From NCBI RefSeq assembly GCF_021391675.1, contig NZ_CP090095.1, positions 3,353,501-3,417,500 of the forward strand: 64,000 nucleotides of DNA. Direction: 5' to 3'. The notes beneath the pieces were generated by a model that worked only from the letters and a program-made list of their open reading frames with translations, was not told the DNA's origin and searched no databases. Below, piece by piece: positions 54,555 to 62,956 of the stretch. Positions within the stretch are counted from its first letter, which is position 1. Each line of letters starts with the position of its first letter. The stretch is from Neorhizobium galegae (GTDB taxonomy: Bacteria; Pseudomonadota; Alphaproteobacteria; Rhizobiales; Rhizobiaceae). Both the position numbers and the translations under genes were made by a program.

Positions 54555-56753
54555 CTACGCCGCCCCGCTCATGCCCCCCGGCAGGCGGTTGCCGCGGTAG
54601 ATGATGTCGATTTCCTGAGACGACATCGGCTTGCCGAACATATACCCCTGCAGTTCGTCGCAGCCGGTCAGGCGCAGTTGTATAGCCTGCGCCTCGGTTT
54701 CGACGCCTTCGGCGGTGACCGGGATCTCCAGCGAGCGGGCGAGCGCCACGGTGGCCTGCAGAAGATCGACGGCGCGGCCGCCCTCTTCCAGCGCGTGCAC
54801 CAGCGACTTGTCGATCTTCATCCGGTCGAAGCCGAACTGGCGCAGGTAGCCGACGCTCGAAAAGCCGGCGCCGAAATCGTCGAGCGCGATCTTCACCCCA
54901 AGCTGCTTCAGCTTGGCGAGCGCGGCGCGGGCGCGCTCCGGGTTCTGGATGAAATAACCCTCGGTCATTTCGAGCGTGATGCGGGAAGGATCGGCACCGG
55001 TCTTGCGGAACACCGAAGCGACGTGCACGGCAAACGCCGGATCACGGAACTGGCCGGGGGAGATATTGACCGCCAGCTTGAGCTCCGGCCACAGCGTCAG
55101 CGTCTCGCAGGCGCGGTGCAGCACGAACAGGCCGAGCTGGTCGATGAGGCCGGTCGATTCGGCGATCGGGATGAAGACCTCGGGAGATACGGGGCCGTAA
55201 CCGGTGCGGTGCCAGCGCGCCAGCGCCTCGACGCCGACGATGCGCCATGTCCTGGCATCGACGACCGGCTGGTAGACGACGTTGACCTCGCGGCGCTCGA
55301 TGGCGATCCTGAGATCGATCTCCAGCATGTTGCGCTCTTCGCGCTCGGCATCCATTTCCGGCCGATAATATTCGGTCCGGCCACGGCCGGTTTCCTTGGC
55401 GTGATACATGGCCATGTCGGAACGCCGCACCAGCTCCTCGCCGGAGACCTTGCCGCGCGGCGAGATGGCGACGCCGATGCAGGTGCCGATGGTCGCGACC
55501 CTTTCGCCGATCACGAAGGGCTCGCCGAAGAAGCCGAGGATATGATCGCTCAGCGTCTCCACCGCCCGGCCGATATCCGTGGCTGCGAGCGCGATGGCGA
55601 ACTCGTCGCCGCCCACACGGGCAAGGATCGCCGTCTCTCCGACCAGCGTCTTGAGGCCGGCAGCAACTCCACGGATCAGCTTGTCTCCGGTGCCATGGCC
55701 ATAGGCGTCGTTGACTTCCTTGAAACCGTCGAGATCGAGATAGAGCAGCGCCACGTCCTCGTTGCTGCGGCGGCTCTGGAGGACCAGCGCGTCGAGTGCT
55801 GCAAAAAAGCCGGCGCGATTGAGAAGCCCGCTCAGCCGGTCGCTCATGGCCAGATGCCGTGCCGCCGCCTCGTCCGCCGTGAGGCGGTTGAGCGTATTGC
55901 TGCCGCTGACGAAGAGGAGGAGGAAAAACAGGCCGACCATCGCCAACGCGCAATAGACGAGCGGCCGGACCTGCAGATAGGCGGCATTGCCGGGCATGCG
56001 CGAATTCCAGACGAGCCGCTGCAGCGCCTTGCCGTGAATATTGCGGATTTCCACCATGTTGGGGACCCTATCGCCGTCACCGGCAAAACGAAGCCCCCCG
56101 ATGACATAGGTTTCCGAGAGCTTCAGGATCTTCTTCTCGTCGAGATGGCGGCCAAAGATCAGGAACCGGCGCCCCTCGACGGGCTGGGCGAGTTCACCGG
56201 ACTTCTGGCGGATGAGCGCCACGCCGACGGCCGCGATACCGTTTTTGGTCTCCACGAAACCCACCGCCTCCGGCACCGTTTCGGCGCCGGCGCTGCTTGC
56301 CTTGTCGAACAGCGTCCAGAGCGAGGTGTCGAAATAATTCTGCGGCGACCAGGTGACGGGAGCGCCGTCGTGATAGGCCATCAGAACGTTGCGATTCGTA
56401 TCCATGATCAGCGCCACGTCGAAAAGATCGCTGTTGGCGGTCATGTCGCCGTAGTTGCCGACGACCCAGGCATCGTCGCCGGCATAAACGAACTGGGCAG
56501 CGTCGTCCCACGCCGCGTAGTCGTTCAGCGTCGCGTGCAGCTGCTCCTGGAACGTCTGGATCGCGCCCGAGGTCGTCTCGCGCGAGCGTTCGTCGTCGAG
56601 GCGATTGGCGTAGTCGGCAATGCGGTCGAGCGCGGTCAGGATGAAGATCGTCACCAGCACCACGACCACCGCGAAGGCAAGCAGCATCGACGTCACGGCG
56701 GAGCGACGGCCAAGTGTTGCGGAGCGGCGAAAGCGGGACGGAAGAAGCCGCAT
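54555..56753 (-). CDS. CHASE4-GGDEF-EAL c-di-GMP signalling protein
   Basis: A 732-residue inner-membrane protein. A first helix (about 15-40) is followed by a periplasmic CHASE4 sensor domain (DYAAWDDAAQFVYAGDDAWVVGNYGD), a second helix (about 265-285), a GGDEF domain with intact signature (VGGDEFAIAL), and an EAL domain with VEALARW, LEMTEG, DDFGAGFSS and EGVETE. Both activities are possible. It stands alone on the minus strand. Confidence 0.93.
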   Translation of the reverse strand: MRLLPSRFRRSATLGRRSAVTSMLLAFAVVVVLVTIFILTALDRIADYANRLDDERSRETTSGAIQTFQEQLHATLNDYAAWDDAAQFVYAGDDAWVVGNYGDMTANSDLFDVALIMDTNRNVLMAYHDGAPVTWSPQNYFDTSLWTLFDKASSAGAETVPEAVGFVETKNGIAAVGVALIRQKSGELAQPVEGRRFLIFGRHLDEKKILKLSETYVIGGLRFAGDGDRVPNMVEIRNIHGKALQRLVWNSRMPGNAAYLQVRPLVYCALAMVGLFFLLLFVSGSNTLNRLTADEAAARHLAMSDRLSGLLNRAGFFAALDALVLQSRRSNEDVALLYLDLDGFKEVNDAYGHGTGDKLIRGVAAGLKTLVGETAILARVGGDEFAIALAATDIGRAVETLSDHILGFFGEPFVIGERVATIGTCIGVAISPRGKVSGEELVRRSDMAMYHAKETGRGRTEYYRPEMDAEREERNMLEIDLRIAIERREVNVVYQPVVDARTWRIVGVEALARWHRTGYGPVSPEVFIPIAESTGLIDQLGLFVLHRACETLTLWPELKLAVNISPGQFRDPAFAVHVASVFRKTGADPSRITLEMTEGYFIQNPERARAALAKLKQLGVKIALDDFGAGFSSVGYLRQFGFDRMKIDKSLVHALEEGGRAVDLLQATVALARSLEIPVTAEGVETEAQAIQLRLTGCDELQGYMFGKPMSSQEIDIIYRGNRLPGGMSGAA

Positions 56754-56810
56754 CTAAGACCTCATGAAGCCCTACATCTTTCGCGGGTATTCCTTCAGAT
56801 AGCGTTAAAG

Positions 56811-56843
56811 GAAAAGGCCGGCCCCCACACTTGAGAGCCGGCC
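56811..56843 (-). terminator. Intrinsic terminator after metQ
   Basis: GGCCGGC and GCCGGCC (56837-56843 and 56816-56822) form a 7-bp stem around a 14-nt loop; on the minus strand TTTTCCTTTAACG follows. It lies 30 bp after the metQ stop. Confidence 0.75.
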
Positions 56844-56872
56844 CACCAAGTATTTTCGAAAATTCTATATTA

Positions 56873-57649
56873 TTACCAGGCGGCGATGACGGCGCCCTTG
56901 AACTGGGTGTTGACGAAGTCCTTCACCGGAGCACTGTGATAGGCCTCGACGAGCGTCTTGACCCAGGCCGCATCCTTGTCCTTCGCCTTGACCGCGAGGA
57001 TGTTGATGTAAGGGGCCTTTTCACCTTCCTTGGCGATCGGATCGGTCTTCGGGTTGAGGCCCGCTTCCAATGCGTAGTTGGTGTTGATGACCGAGGCATC
57101 AACGTCGTCGAGCGAACGCGGTAGCTGGGCGGCGTCGAGTTCGGCGAACTCGATCTTCTTGGCGTTTTCGGTGACGTCAGCCGGGCCGATCTTCAGGCCC
57201 TTGGCGGCATCGACCTTGATCAGGCCCTGGTCGGCGAGGATGAGCAGCGCGCGGCCGCCATTGGTCGGATCGTTCGGGATGGCAACGGTGGCGCCCTGTT
57301 TCAGGTCGGCGAGGCTCTTCACCTTCTTGGAATAGACGCCCATCGGGAAGTTGACGGTCTGCGCGACGCTGACGATGTCGAACTTGCGATCCTTGACCTG
57401 GTTGTCGAGATAGGGCTGGTGCTGGAAGGAATTGGCATTGAGCTCGCCGTCCGCCAGCGCCTGGTTCGGCACGACGTAGTCGGAGAATTCGAGGATCTGG
57501 ATGTTGAGGCCCTTGGTGGCCGCGACTTCCTTCACCTTTTCCATGATCTGGGCATGCGGGCCCGGGGTGACGCCGATCTTGATGTCTTCGGCAAGCGCCG
57601 GGCCGGCAGCGAAGGCGGCGAGTGCCGCAGCGATGATGAGCTTCTTCAT
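56873..57649 (-). CDS. metQ: D-methionine ABC transporter substrate-binding protein
   Basis: A 258-residue NlpA-family periplasmic binding protein. A signal peptide (MKKLIIAAALAAFAAGPALAE) without a lipobox Cys suggests a soluble receptor. Mature features include VTPGPHAQIMEKVKEVAATKGLNI, the NSFQHQPYLDNQ loop and IPNDPTNGGRAL. Last gene of metNIQ, followed by a terminator. Confidence 0.93.
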   Translation of the reverse strand: MKKLIIAAALAAFAAGPALAEDIKIGVTPGPHAQIMEKVKEVAATKGLNIQILEFSDYVVPNQALADGELNANSFQHQPYLDNQVKDRKFDIVSVAQTVNFPMGVYSKKVKSLADLKQGATVAIPNDPTNGGRALLILADQGLIKVDAAKGLKIGPADVTENAKKIEFAELDAAQLPRSLDDVDASVINTNYALEAGLNPKTDPIAKEGEKAPYINILAVKAKDKDAAWVKTLVEAYHSAPVKDFVNTQFKGAVIAAW

Positions 57650-57724
57650 AAGTGTCTCCTTGGGTTTGCTTATATGCGCCAGTCTTTTTGGGTCTGTGTC
57701 TTGGGAGGCTGGTTTTCGGAATAA

Positions 57725-58393
57725 TCAGGTCTTGCGGTTGCGCTTGTCGAAGCGGCGGGCGAGCGCGTCTCCGGCGCTCTGTATCGCCTGGACGAGCACG
57801 ATCAGCACCACGACGACGGCCAGCATCACGTCCGGCATGAAGCGCTGGTAACCGTAGCGGATGCCGAGATCACCCAAGCCTCCGCCACCGACTGCGCCAA
57901 CCATGGCCGAATAGCCGACCAGGCTGACGAGGGTGAGCGTCAGCGCCAGCGTCAGGCCGGGCTTGGCTTCCGCCAGCAGCACCTTGAAGACGATCTGCAG
58001 TGGCGTCGCACCCATGGCGCGGGCGGCCTCGATCAGGCCCTTGTCGACCTCGCGGATCGCCGCTTCGGCAAGACGTGCGACGAAGGGAATGGTCGCCACC
58101 GTCAACGGCACGATCGCGGCATAGGTGCCGATCGAGGTGCCGGTAATGAAGCGCGTGAACGGGATGATCGCCACGACCAGGATGATGAACGGCGTCGAGC
58201 GCGCCGCATTGACGATCGCGCCGATGATGCGGTTGCTAACCGGTGCGGGAAAGAGCTCGCCCTTGCCGCTGGTCGCCAGGAACACGCCGATCGGCAGGCC
58301 GATCAAAGCGCCGATCAGGCCGGCGGCGACGACCATCTGCAGGGTCTGCCACAGCGCCTTCGAAAGCAGGCCAAAAAGCATATCAAGCGACAT
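57725..58393 (-). CDS. metI: D-methionine ABC transporter permease
   Basis: A 222-residue inner-membrane permease with five to six helices and the ABC EAA-type loop [24 protein letters not shown] 58393 gives the MetI-like start MSLDMLFG. It overlaps the metN stop by 11 bp. Confidence 0.93.
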   Translation of the reverse strand: MSLDMLFGLLSKALWQTLQMVVAAGLIGALIGLPIGVFLATSGKGELFPAPVSNRIIGAIVNAARSTPFIILVVAIIPFTRFITGTSIGTYAAIVPLTVATIPFVARLAEAAIREVDKGLIEAARAMGATPLQIVFKVLLAEAKPGLTLALTLTLVSLVGYSAMVGAVGGGGLGDLGIRYGYQRFMPDVMLAVVVVLIVLVQAIQSAGDALARRFDKRNRKT

Positions 58394-59510
58394 AACCGAG
58401 CACCTCCGTGGACAGGCCGGTTGCGGCATAGAAGCGCTCGGCGCGCTCCGTGACTGCGGGATCGGCCGGGTAGGCGACCACCAGCGAGCCGTAGGGCTCC
58501 CCGGCGATCTCCTCGATCGTGCCGGCCAGAATGTTGACGTCGGCGCCAAGTTCGGTGACCAGCCGGGCGGTTAGCGGCTGAAAGGCCGTCGAGCCGAAGA
58601 AGATCAGCCGCACCAGCACGCGGTCGCCTGCCGACGGCTGCAGCTTCAGGTTCAAGCGGATCCATTCCGGCAGGTTGGTGCCGAGTGCGGCCGAAAGAAG
58701 CGAGCGGGTCGTCTCGTGCCTGGCGCCGGTAAAGACGTCAAACGTGCGGCCGGCCTCGACGATCTTGCCGCGGTCGATCACCGCCACATCCGAGGCGATG
58801 GTCTTCACCACCTCCATCTCGTGGGTGATCAGAAGCACGGTGAGGCCGAGTTCGGCATTGATGCGCTTCAGGAGCGCCAGGATCGACTGCGTCGTTTCCG
58901 GATCGAGCGCCGAGGTCGCCTCGTCGGAGAGCAGCAGTTTGGGCGAGGTGGCGAGCGCCCGGGCAATGCCGATCCGCTGCTTCTGGCCGCCGGACAGCTC
59001 GGCCGGGTAACGGTCCGACTTGTCGCCGAGGCCGACGAGATCGATCAGCGGCGCGACCTTGTCGCGGATCGCCTTGGCGGAAAGGCCGGCGATCTCGAGC
59101 GGCAGCGCGACATTGTCGAAGGCGGTGCGAGAGGAGAGAAGATTGAAGTGCTGGAAGATCATGCCGACCTGGCGGCGCAGATCCCGAAGCCCGTTTTCCG
59201 TAAGGCCGCCCACCTCGACACCGTCGACGACGACGCGGCCGGAGGTCGCCTTTTCCAGCCCGTTGACGAGGCGGATGAGGGTCGACTTGCCGGCCCCCGA
59301 ACGGCCGATAATGCCGGTGATCGCGCCGCGCGCCACCGAGAGGTCGACGCCATCAAGCGCGGTGAACTGCGCCTTGTCGTCGGCGCCGCCGAAACGCTTC
59401 GTCACCGCCTCGAACGTCACCATGGGCGTTGGCGAAGACAGAGGCTGTTCAGGCGGTATCGACAGGGCGCCATTCTGCGCCTTGGACGGGATTTGAACGT
59501 TTGTAGACAT
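58383..59510 (-). CDS. metN: D-methionine ABC transporter ATP-binding protein
   Basis: A 375-residue ATPase. Walker A is GRSGAGKST, the signature [15 protein letters not shown], and Walker [12 protein letters not shown]. The C-terminal NIL domain (about residues 275-365) gives methionine feedback (trans-inhibition). First gene of metNIQ; tandem repeats and an AT-rich stretch lie upstream. Confidence 0.95.
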   Translation of the reverse strand: MSTNVQIPSKAQNGALSIPPEQPLSSPTPMVTFEAVTKRFGGADDKAQFTALDGVDLSVARGAITGIIGRSGAGKSTLIRLVNGLEKATSGRVVVDGVEVGGLTENGLRDLRRQVGMIFQHFNLLSSRTAFDNVALPLEIAGLSAKAIRDKVAPLIDLVGLGDKSDRYPAELSGGQKQRIGIARALATSPKLLLSDEATSALDPETTQSILALLKRINAELGLTVLLITHEMEVVKTIASDVAVIDRGKIVEAGRTFDVFTGARHETTRSLLSAALGTNLPEWIRLNLKLQPSAGDRVLVRLIFFGSTAFQPLTARLVTELGADVNILAGTIEEIAGEPYGSLVVAYPADPAVTERAERFYAATGLSTEVLGYVA

Positions 59511-59789
59511 CGGAAAACTCTTTTACGGGGCGCCGGCCGGCGCAACGGTGACACAAGGGGAACATCCCGCTGGTCAGTCGCACATTCGACGGTTCACGCG
59601 CCGATATAATAGTCTACCCATGTCTCGTCCACACGCAGCCGCCACTCGGCCGGCAATTCCACCCGCGGCCGCCACTCGGCCGACAATCCAGTGCTCTTAT
59701 TGCACCGCAGCGTTGCCGAACCGAGAAACGAATTTCCAGATATTGCAGGGGATGGAAAATATTCGGGCGGATTTAGGTGGCAATCCGCC
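59511..59789. other. Intergenic region metN / EAL gene
   Basis: A minus-strand TATTATA near 59605-59615 could be the metN -10 box. Two GCCGCCACTCGGCCG repeats, 30 bp apart, lie further upstream (listed separately). No gene is supported. Confidence 0.45.
59638..59690. repeat. Tandem repeat upstream of metNIQ
   Basis: GCCGCCACTCGGCCGGCAAT at 59638-59657 and the near-identical GCCGCCACTCGGCCGACAAT at about 59668-59687, exactly 30 bp apart. Located 130-180 bp before metN; it may bind a regulator or be a decayed repeat. Confidence 0.5.
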
Positions 59790-60542
59790 TTACGACGCGA
59801 GTTTCAACTCCGGACTTGCAAAGCTCTCGAAGGTAGGCCGGCTGAAAACATAGCCCTGCACGAGCGACACGCCGAGATCGCGCAGGACCTTGAGCTCTTC
59901 ATGCGTTTCAACGCCTTCGCAGACGGCAACGACGCCGAATTCGTCGAGCATGGCCAAGCTGTGTTTGACGACGACGCGCTTGGCCGCGTCCTGATCGATC
60001 CCGCGGATCAGCTCCATATCGAGCTTGACGATGTCCGGCTGGAATTGCGAAAGCAGATTGAGCCCTGAATAACCGGCGCCGAAATCGTCGATCGCCGTCT
60101 TGAACCCCATGTCCTTGTAAGTGCGCAGAATATTCAGGAGATGTTTCACATCCACCTGCTCGCCCTCGGTGAATTCGAAAATGATCCGGTCCAGCGGAAA
60201 ACCCGCCTGCGTGGCCGTCGCAAGCGTCAGTCGGATACAGGCCCGCGGCTCGTATACGGCGTTCGGCATGAAATTGATGGAAAGCTTGGTGTCCGGAGAA
60301 CCAGCGCCCAGGCGCGCCGCAAGCTGAATGGCTTTGACGCGGCACTGCTGGTCGAACGCATAGCGGTTATGCTCGGTTACCCGCGACAGGACCGACATGG
60401 CGCCCTCCCCACCGAGCCCGCGAACCAGAGCCTCCTGCGCGAAGACCGTACCGGTTCGCAGATCGACGATCGGCTGGAAAGCCATCGAAAATGGGATTTC
60501 GAAACCCTCGCCATCGCGGCATCCCACACAACCAGCCATCAC
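59790..60542 (-). CDS. Stand-alone EAL-domain protein
   Basis: A 250-residue protein consisting almost only of an EAL domain. Key motifs: QEALVRG, SINFMPNAV, FEFTEGE, IDDFGAGYSGL, IVKLDM, CEGVETHEE and LVQGYVFS. Catalytic residues look complete, so it probably degrades c-di-GMP, although INFM in place of the usual VNLS and ACIRLTLAT point to a divergent subgroup. The N-terminus carries CVGC. No sensor or membrane domain. Confidence 0.9.
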   Translation of the reverse strand: MMAGCVGCRDGEGFEIPFSMAFQPIVDLRTGTVFAQEALVRGLGGEGAMSVLSRVTEHNRYAFDQQCRVKAIQLAARLGAGSPDTKLSINFMPNAVYEPRACIRLTLATATQAGFPLDRIIFEFTEGEQVDVKHLLNILRTYKDMGFKTAIDDFGAGYSGLNLLSQFQPDIVKLDMELIRGIDQDAAKRVVVKHSLAMLDEFGVVAVCEGVETHEELKVLRDLGVSLVQGYVFSRPTFESFASPELKLAS

Positions 60543-60605
60543 ACTATCTCCCGCAATCAGGAGGCGATGGGTATCACAGCACCCCTTAAAAAAGGATCTT
60601 CGAAT

Positions 60606-62024
60606 TTACGCCGATTTATGGTTGCCTTTCGGGAATTGCATCGCCAGCTCGCGATACCACTTGCCGCTTTTCTTGATCGTCCGTTCCTGGGTCTCGTAGT
60701 TCACATGCACGAGGCCGAACCGCATGCGGTAGCCCTCCGCCCATTCGAAATTGTCCATCAGGCTCCAGGCGAAATAACCTTTCATCGGATAGCCGTCCCT
60801 GATCAGGTCGGCGACCACCGAAAGGTGCTCGACATAATAATCCAGACGCGGCTGATCATCCACCTCGCCGCCCGCCGGCTCCATGTTGTAGCAGGCGCCG
60901 TTCTCGGTGATGTAGCAATCCGGCAGTTCGTAGCGGCGGTAGAGATCCTCGACCAACAGCTTCAGGCCCGGTGCATAGACCTCCCAGCCGATATCCGTCT
61001 TGACGTCGCTGGCGGGCTTGGCCTCGACCGTCCAGGGGAAATCGCCGGTCCGCGTCGCATCATCATGGACCCGGTCCGGCTTGTAGTAGTTGAGACCCCA
61101 CCAGTCGAGCTTCTGGCTGATGATCTTGAGATCGCCGTCTTCGACGACCGGCATGCGGTCGCCGAGCGCTTCCAGGAACGCTTTCGGATATTCGCCCTTG
61201 AAGACCGGATCGAAAAAGGCGCCGTTATGGAACTGGTGGGCGCGCTCGGCGGCGGCAAGATCCGCCGGGCTATCGGAGCCGGCGATGATCGACGCGGCGT
61301 TGATGACGGTGCCGACCGGCACGTCCGGCGTCACATGCCGGATCGCCTCGACGCCGAGCCCGTGGGCAAGGTTGACATGGTGCATGGCGGCGAGCGCCGC
61401 CTGCATGTTCTTCTCGCCCGGCGCATGGATGCCGTAGAGGTGGCTGAGCCAGACGATGCACCAGGGCTCGTTGAAGGTGGCAACCGCATCCAGCCGGTCG
61501 CCAAGCCGCGCCATCACCACCTTGGCGTAACGCTGGAAGGCGTAGGCCGTCGAGCGCGCCGCCCAGCCACCCTCGCCCATCAGCGAAAGAGGCAGGTCCC
61601 AATGATAGAGCGTCGCATAGGTCTTGATGCCGCGCGCCTTGCAGCCGTCGATGAGGCGATCGTAGAAGTCCAGCCCCTGCTCGTTGATCCGGCCGGTACC
61701 GTCCGGAATGATCCGCGGCCAGGCGATCGAGAAACGGTAGGCCTCGACGCCCATCTCCTTGATGAGATCGAGATCCTCTTCCCAGCGATTGTAATGATCG
61801 CAGGCGACATCGCCGTTGTGCCCCTGATAGACCCGGCCCGGCATCTTCGAGAACGCATCCCAGATCGAGGGCTTGCGGCCATCCGCCTTGGTAGACCCTT
61901 CGATCTGGTAGGAAGCCGTCGCGACCCCCCAGAGGAAATCGCCGGGAAACCCCGCCGCGAATTTTTCGGCGTCGGGCGTTTTGAGATTGCGGGGCTGGGG
62001 ATTGCTCATCTTGGGATCGGTCAT
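60606..62024 (-). CDS. GH1 beta-glucosidase
   Basis: A 472-residue family-1 glycoside hydrolase. The acid/base Glu is in TFNEPWC and the nucleophile Glu in YITENGA; the N-terminal FLWGVATASYQIEG signature is present. It hydrolyses beta-linked glucosides or galactosides in the cytoplasm. ATG 62024 was used; ATG 62009 is also possible, while the longer frame is not supported by domain structure. Confidence 0.94.
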   Translation of the reverse strand: MTDPKMSNPQPRNLKTPDAEKFAAGFPGDFLWGVATASYQIEGSTKADGRKPSIWDAFSKMPGRVYQGHNGDVACDHYNRWEEDLDLIKEMGVEAYRFSIAWPRIIPDGTGRINEQGLDFYDRLIDGCKARGIKTYATLYHWDLPLSLMGEGGWAARSTAYAFQRYAKVVMARLGDRLDAVATFNEPWCIVWLSHLYGIHAPGEKNMQAALAAMHHVNLAHGLGVEAIRHVTPDVPVGTVINAASIIAGSDSPADLAAAERAHQFHNGAFFDPVFKGEYPKAFLEALGDRMPVVEDGDLKIISQKLDWWGLNYYKPDRVHDDATRTGDFPWTVEAKPASDVKTDIGWEVYAPGLKLLVEDLYRRYELPDCYITENGACYNMEPAGGEVDDQPRLDYYVEHLSVVADLIRDGYPMKGYFAWSLMDNFEWAEGYRMRFGLVHVNYETQERTIKKSGKWYRELAMQFPKGNHKSA

Positions 62025-62207
62025 GAGGATGCCGCCAATTCTGTTGCGAGGGGTCTGCCGGACCATCTTTCGCGGCGGTTTAACCAAGCGGGGCGCTGTT
62101 GTACAGATGAGAATTCTGAAACGTTGCAGGATCTCCGCCCGGGCCATCCTCTCCAAGGCCGTGAAAAGTGCTGCGCTGTTTCCCAGAATCCGACCCTGCG
62201 CCAGCCT

Positions 62208-62226
62208 TGTTTCCAAAATGGGAACA
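62208..62226. promoter_or_regulatory. Dyad before higB, candidate HigA operator
   Basis: TGTTTCC (62208-62214) and GGGAACA (62220-62226), 6 of 7 pairing around 5 bases, 18 bp before the higB ATG. HigA proteins repress their operon through such sites. Confidence 0.5.
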
Positions 62227-62243
62227 TGATATCTGGAAGCGGA

Positions 62244-62552
62244 ATGCGTGTCATAGCGAAATCGACCCTCGTAAAGTTCTGTCAGCGGCTGCCGAAGGGA
62301 CCAAGGGCGACCGCGGAAGCTGCAATGGCGGATTGGTACGCGACGGTTTCGAATGCCGCCTGGGCCAATTTTGCGGACGTCAAGGCGACATTTAATTCGG
62401 CGGACTACGTCTCCGGTGGAAAGATCGTCTTTGACGTCGGTGGTAACAAATATCGCGTGGTTGCGCTTATTGGCTTCCGAACCCAGCGGGTTTTCATTCT
62501 GTTTGTCGGAACCCACGCCGAATATGATCGCATCGACGTGGCAGAACTTTAG
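62244..62552 (+). CDS. higB: HigB-family toxin
   Basis: A 102-residue HigB-type mRNA interferase. Residues such as AMADWYATVSNAAWANFADVKATFNSADYV and KYRVVALIGFRTQRVFILFVGTHAEYDRI fit the HigB family seen next to HigA. Toxin-first order is typical for higBA. ATG 62244 follows GGAAG. Confidence 0.88.
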   Translation: MRVIAKSTLVKFCQRLPKGPRATAEAAMADWYATVSNAAWANFADVKATFNSADYVSGGKIVFDVGGNKYRVVALIGFRTQRVFILFVGTHAEYDRIDVAEL

Positions 62553-62565
62553 AAGGCCTGATGAA

Positions 62566-62943
62566 ATGGATATCGATTCTGTACGTACCCTCATCGACGA
62601 GACGGAATACGAAGCGGCGTTGAAATCCGTGCGCGCCTATTTCGACAACGAACCGGAAGCCGGAACAATCGCAGCCGCGCATTTCGATGCGCTCGTGCTG
62701 CTGATCGAGGAATACGAGGCCAAGCATTACCCTATCCCGCAGGCCTCGCCGATCGAGGTGCTGAAATCGGTCATGGAAGCGAACAACTACACCCGCGCCG
62801 ACCTGATCGAGATCGTCGGCTCGAAATCGCGCGCCGCCGATCTTTTGAACGGCCGGCGCGAGATCAATCTCGATCAGATCAGGAAGATCAGCCGGGCATG
62901 GCACATCCCGGCCGGTGCGCTTGTCGGCGATATTTTGGCCTGA
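62566..62943 (+). CDS. higA: HigA-family antitoxin (XRE-type)
   Basis: A 125-residue antitoxin with an N-terminal helical toxin-binding part and a C-terminal helix-turn-helix (SPIEVLKSVMEANNYTRADLIEIVGSKSRAADLLNGRREINLDQIRKIS). ATG 62566 follows AAGG by 9 bp. It probably represses higBA. Confidence 0.87.
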   Translation: MDIDSVRTLIDETEYEAALKSVRAYFDNEPEAGTIAAAHFDALVLLIEEYEAKHYPIPQASPIEVLKSVMEANNYTRADLIEIVGSKSRAADLLNGRREINLDQIRKISRAWHIPAGALVGDILA

Positions 62944-62956
62944 GGCGCAAGCCCCC

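Noticed and set aside
54285..56834. 849-codon plus-strand frame opposite the CHASE4-GGDEF-EAL gene
   Set aside because: Antisense shadow starting in the repeat region; composition is not protein-like and there is no ribosome binding site.
59511..59789. Possible SAM riboswitch upstream of metNIQ
   Set aside because: I do not see the conserved segments of SAM-I or SAM-II; a full covariance-model scan would settle it.
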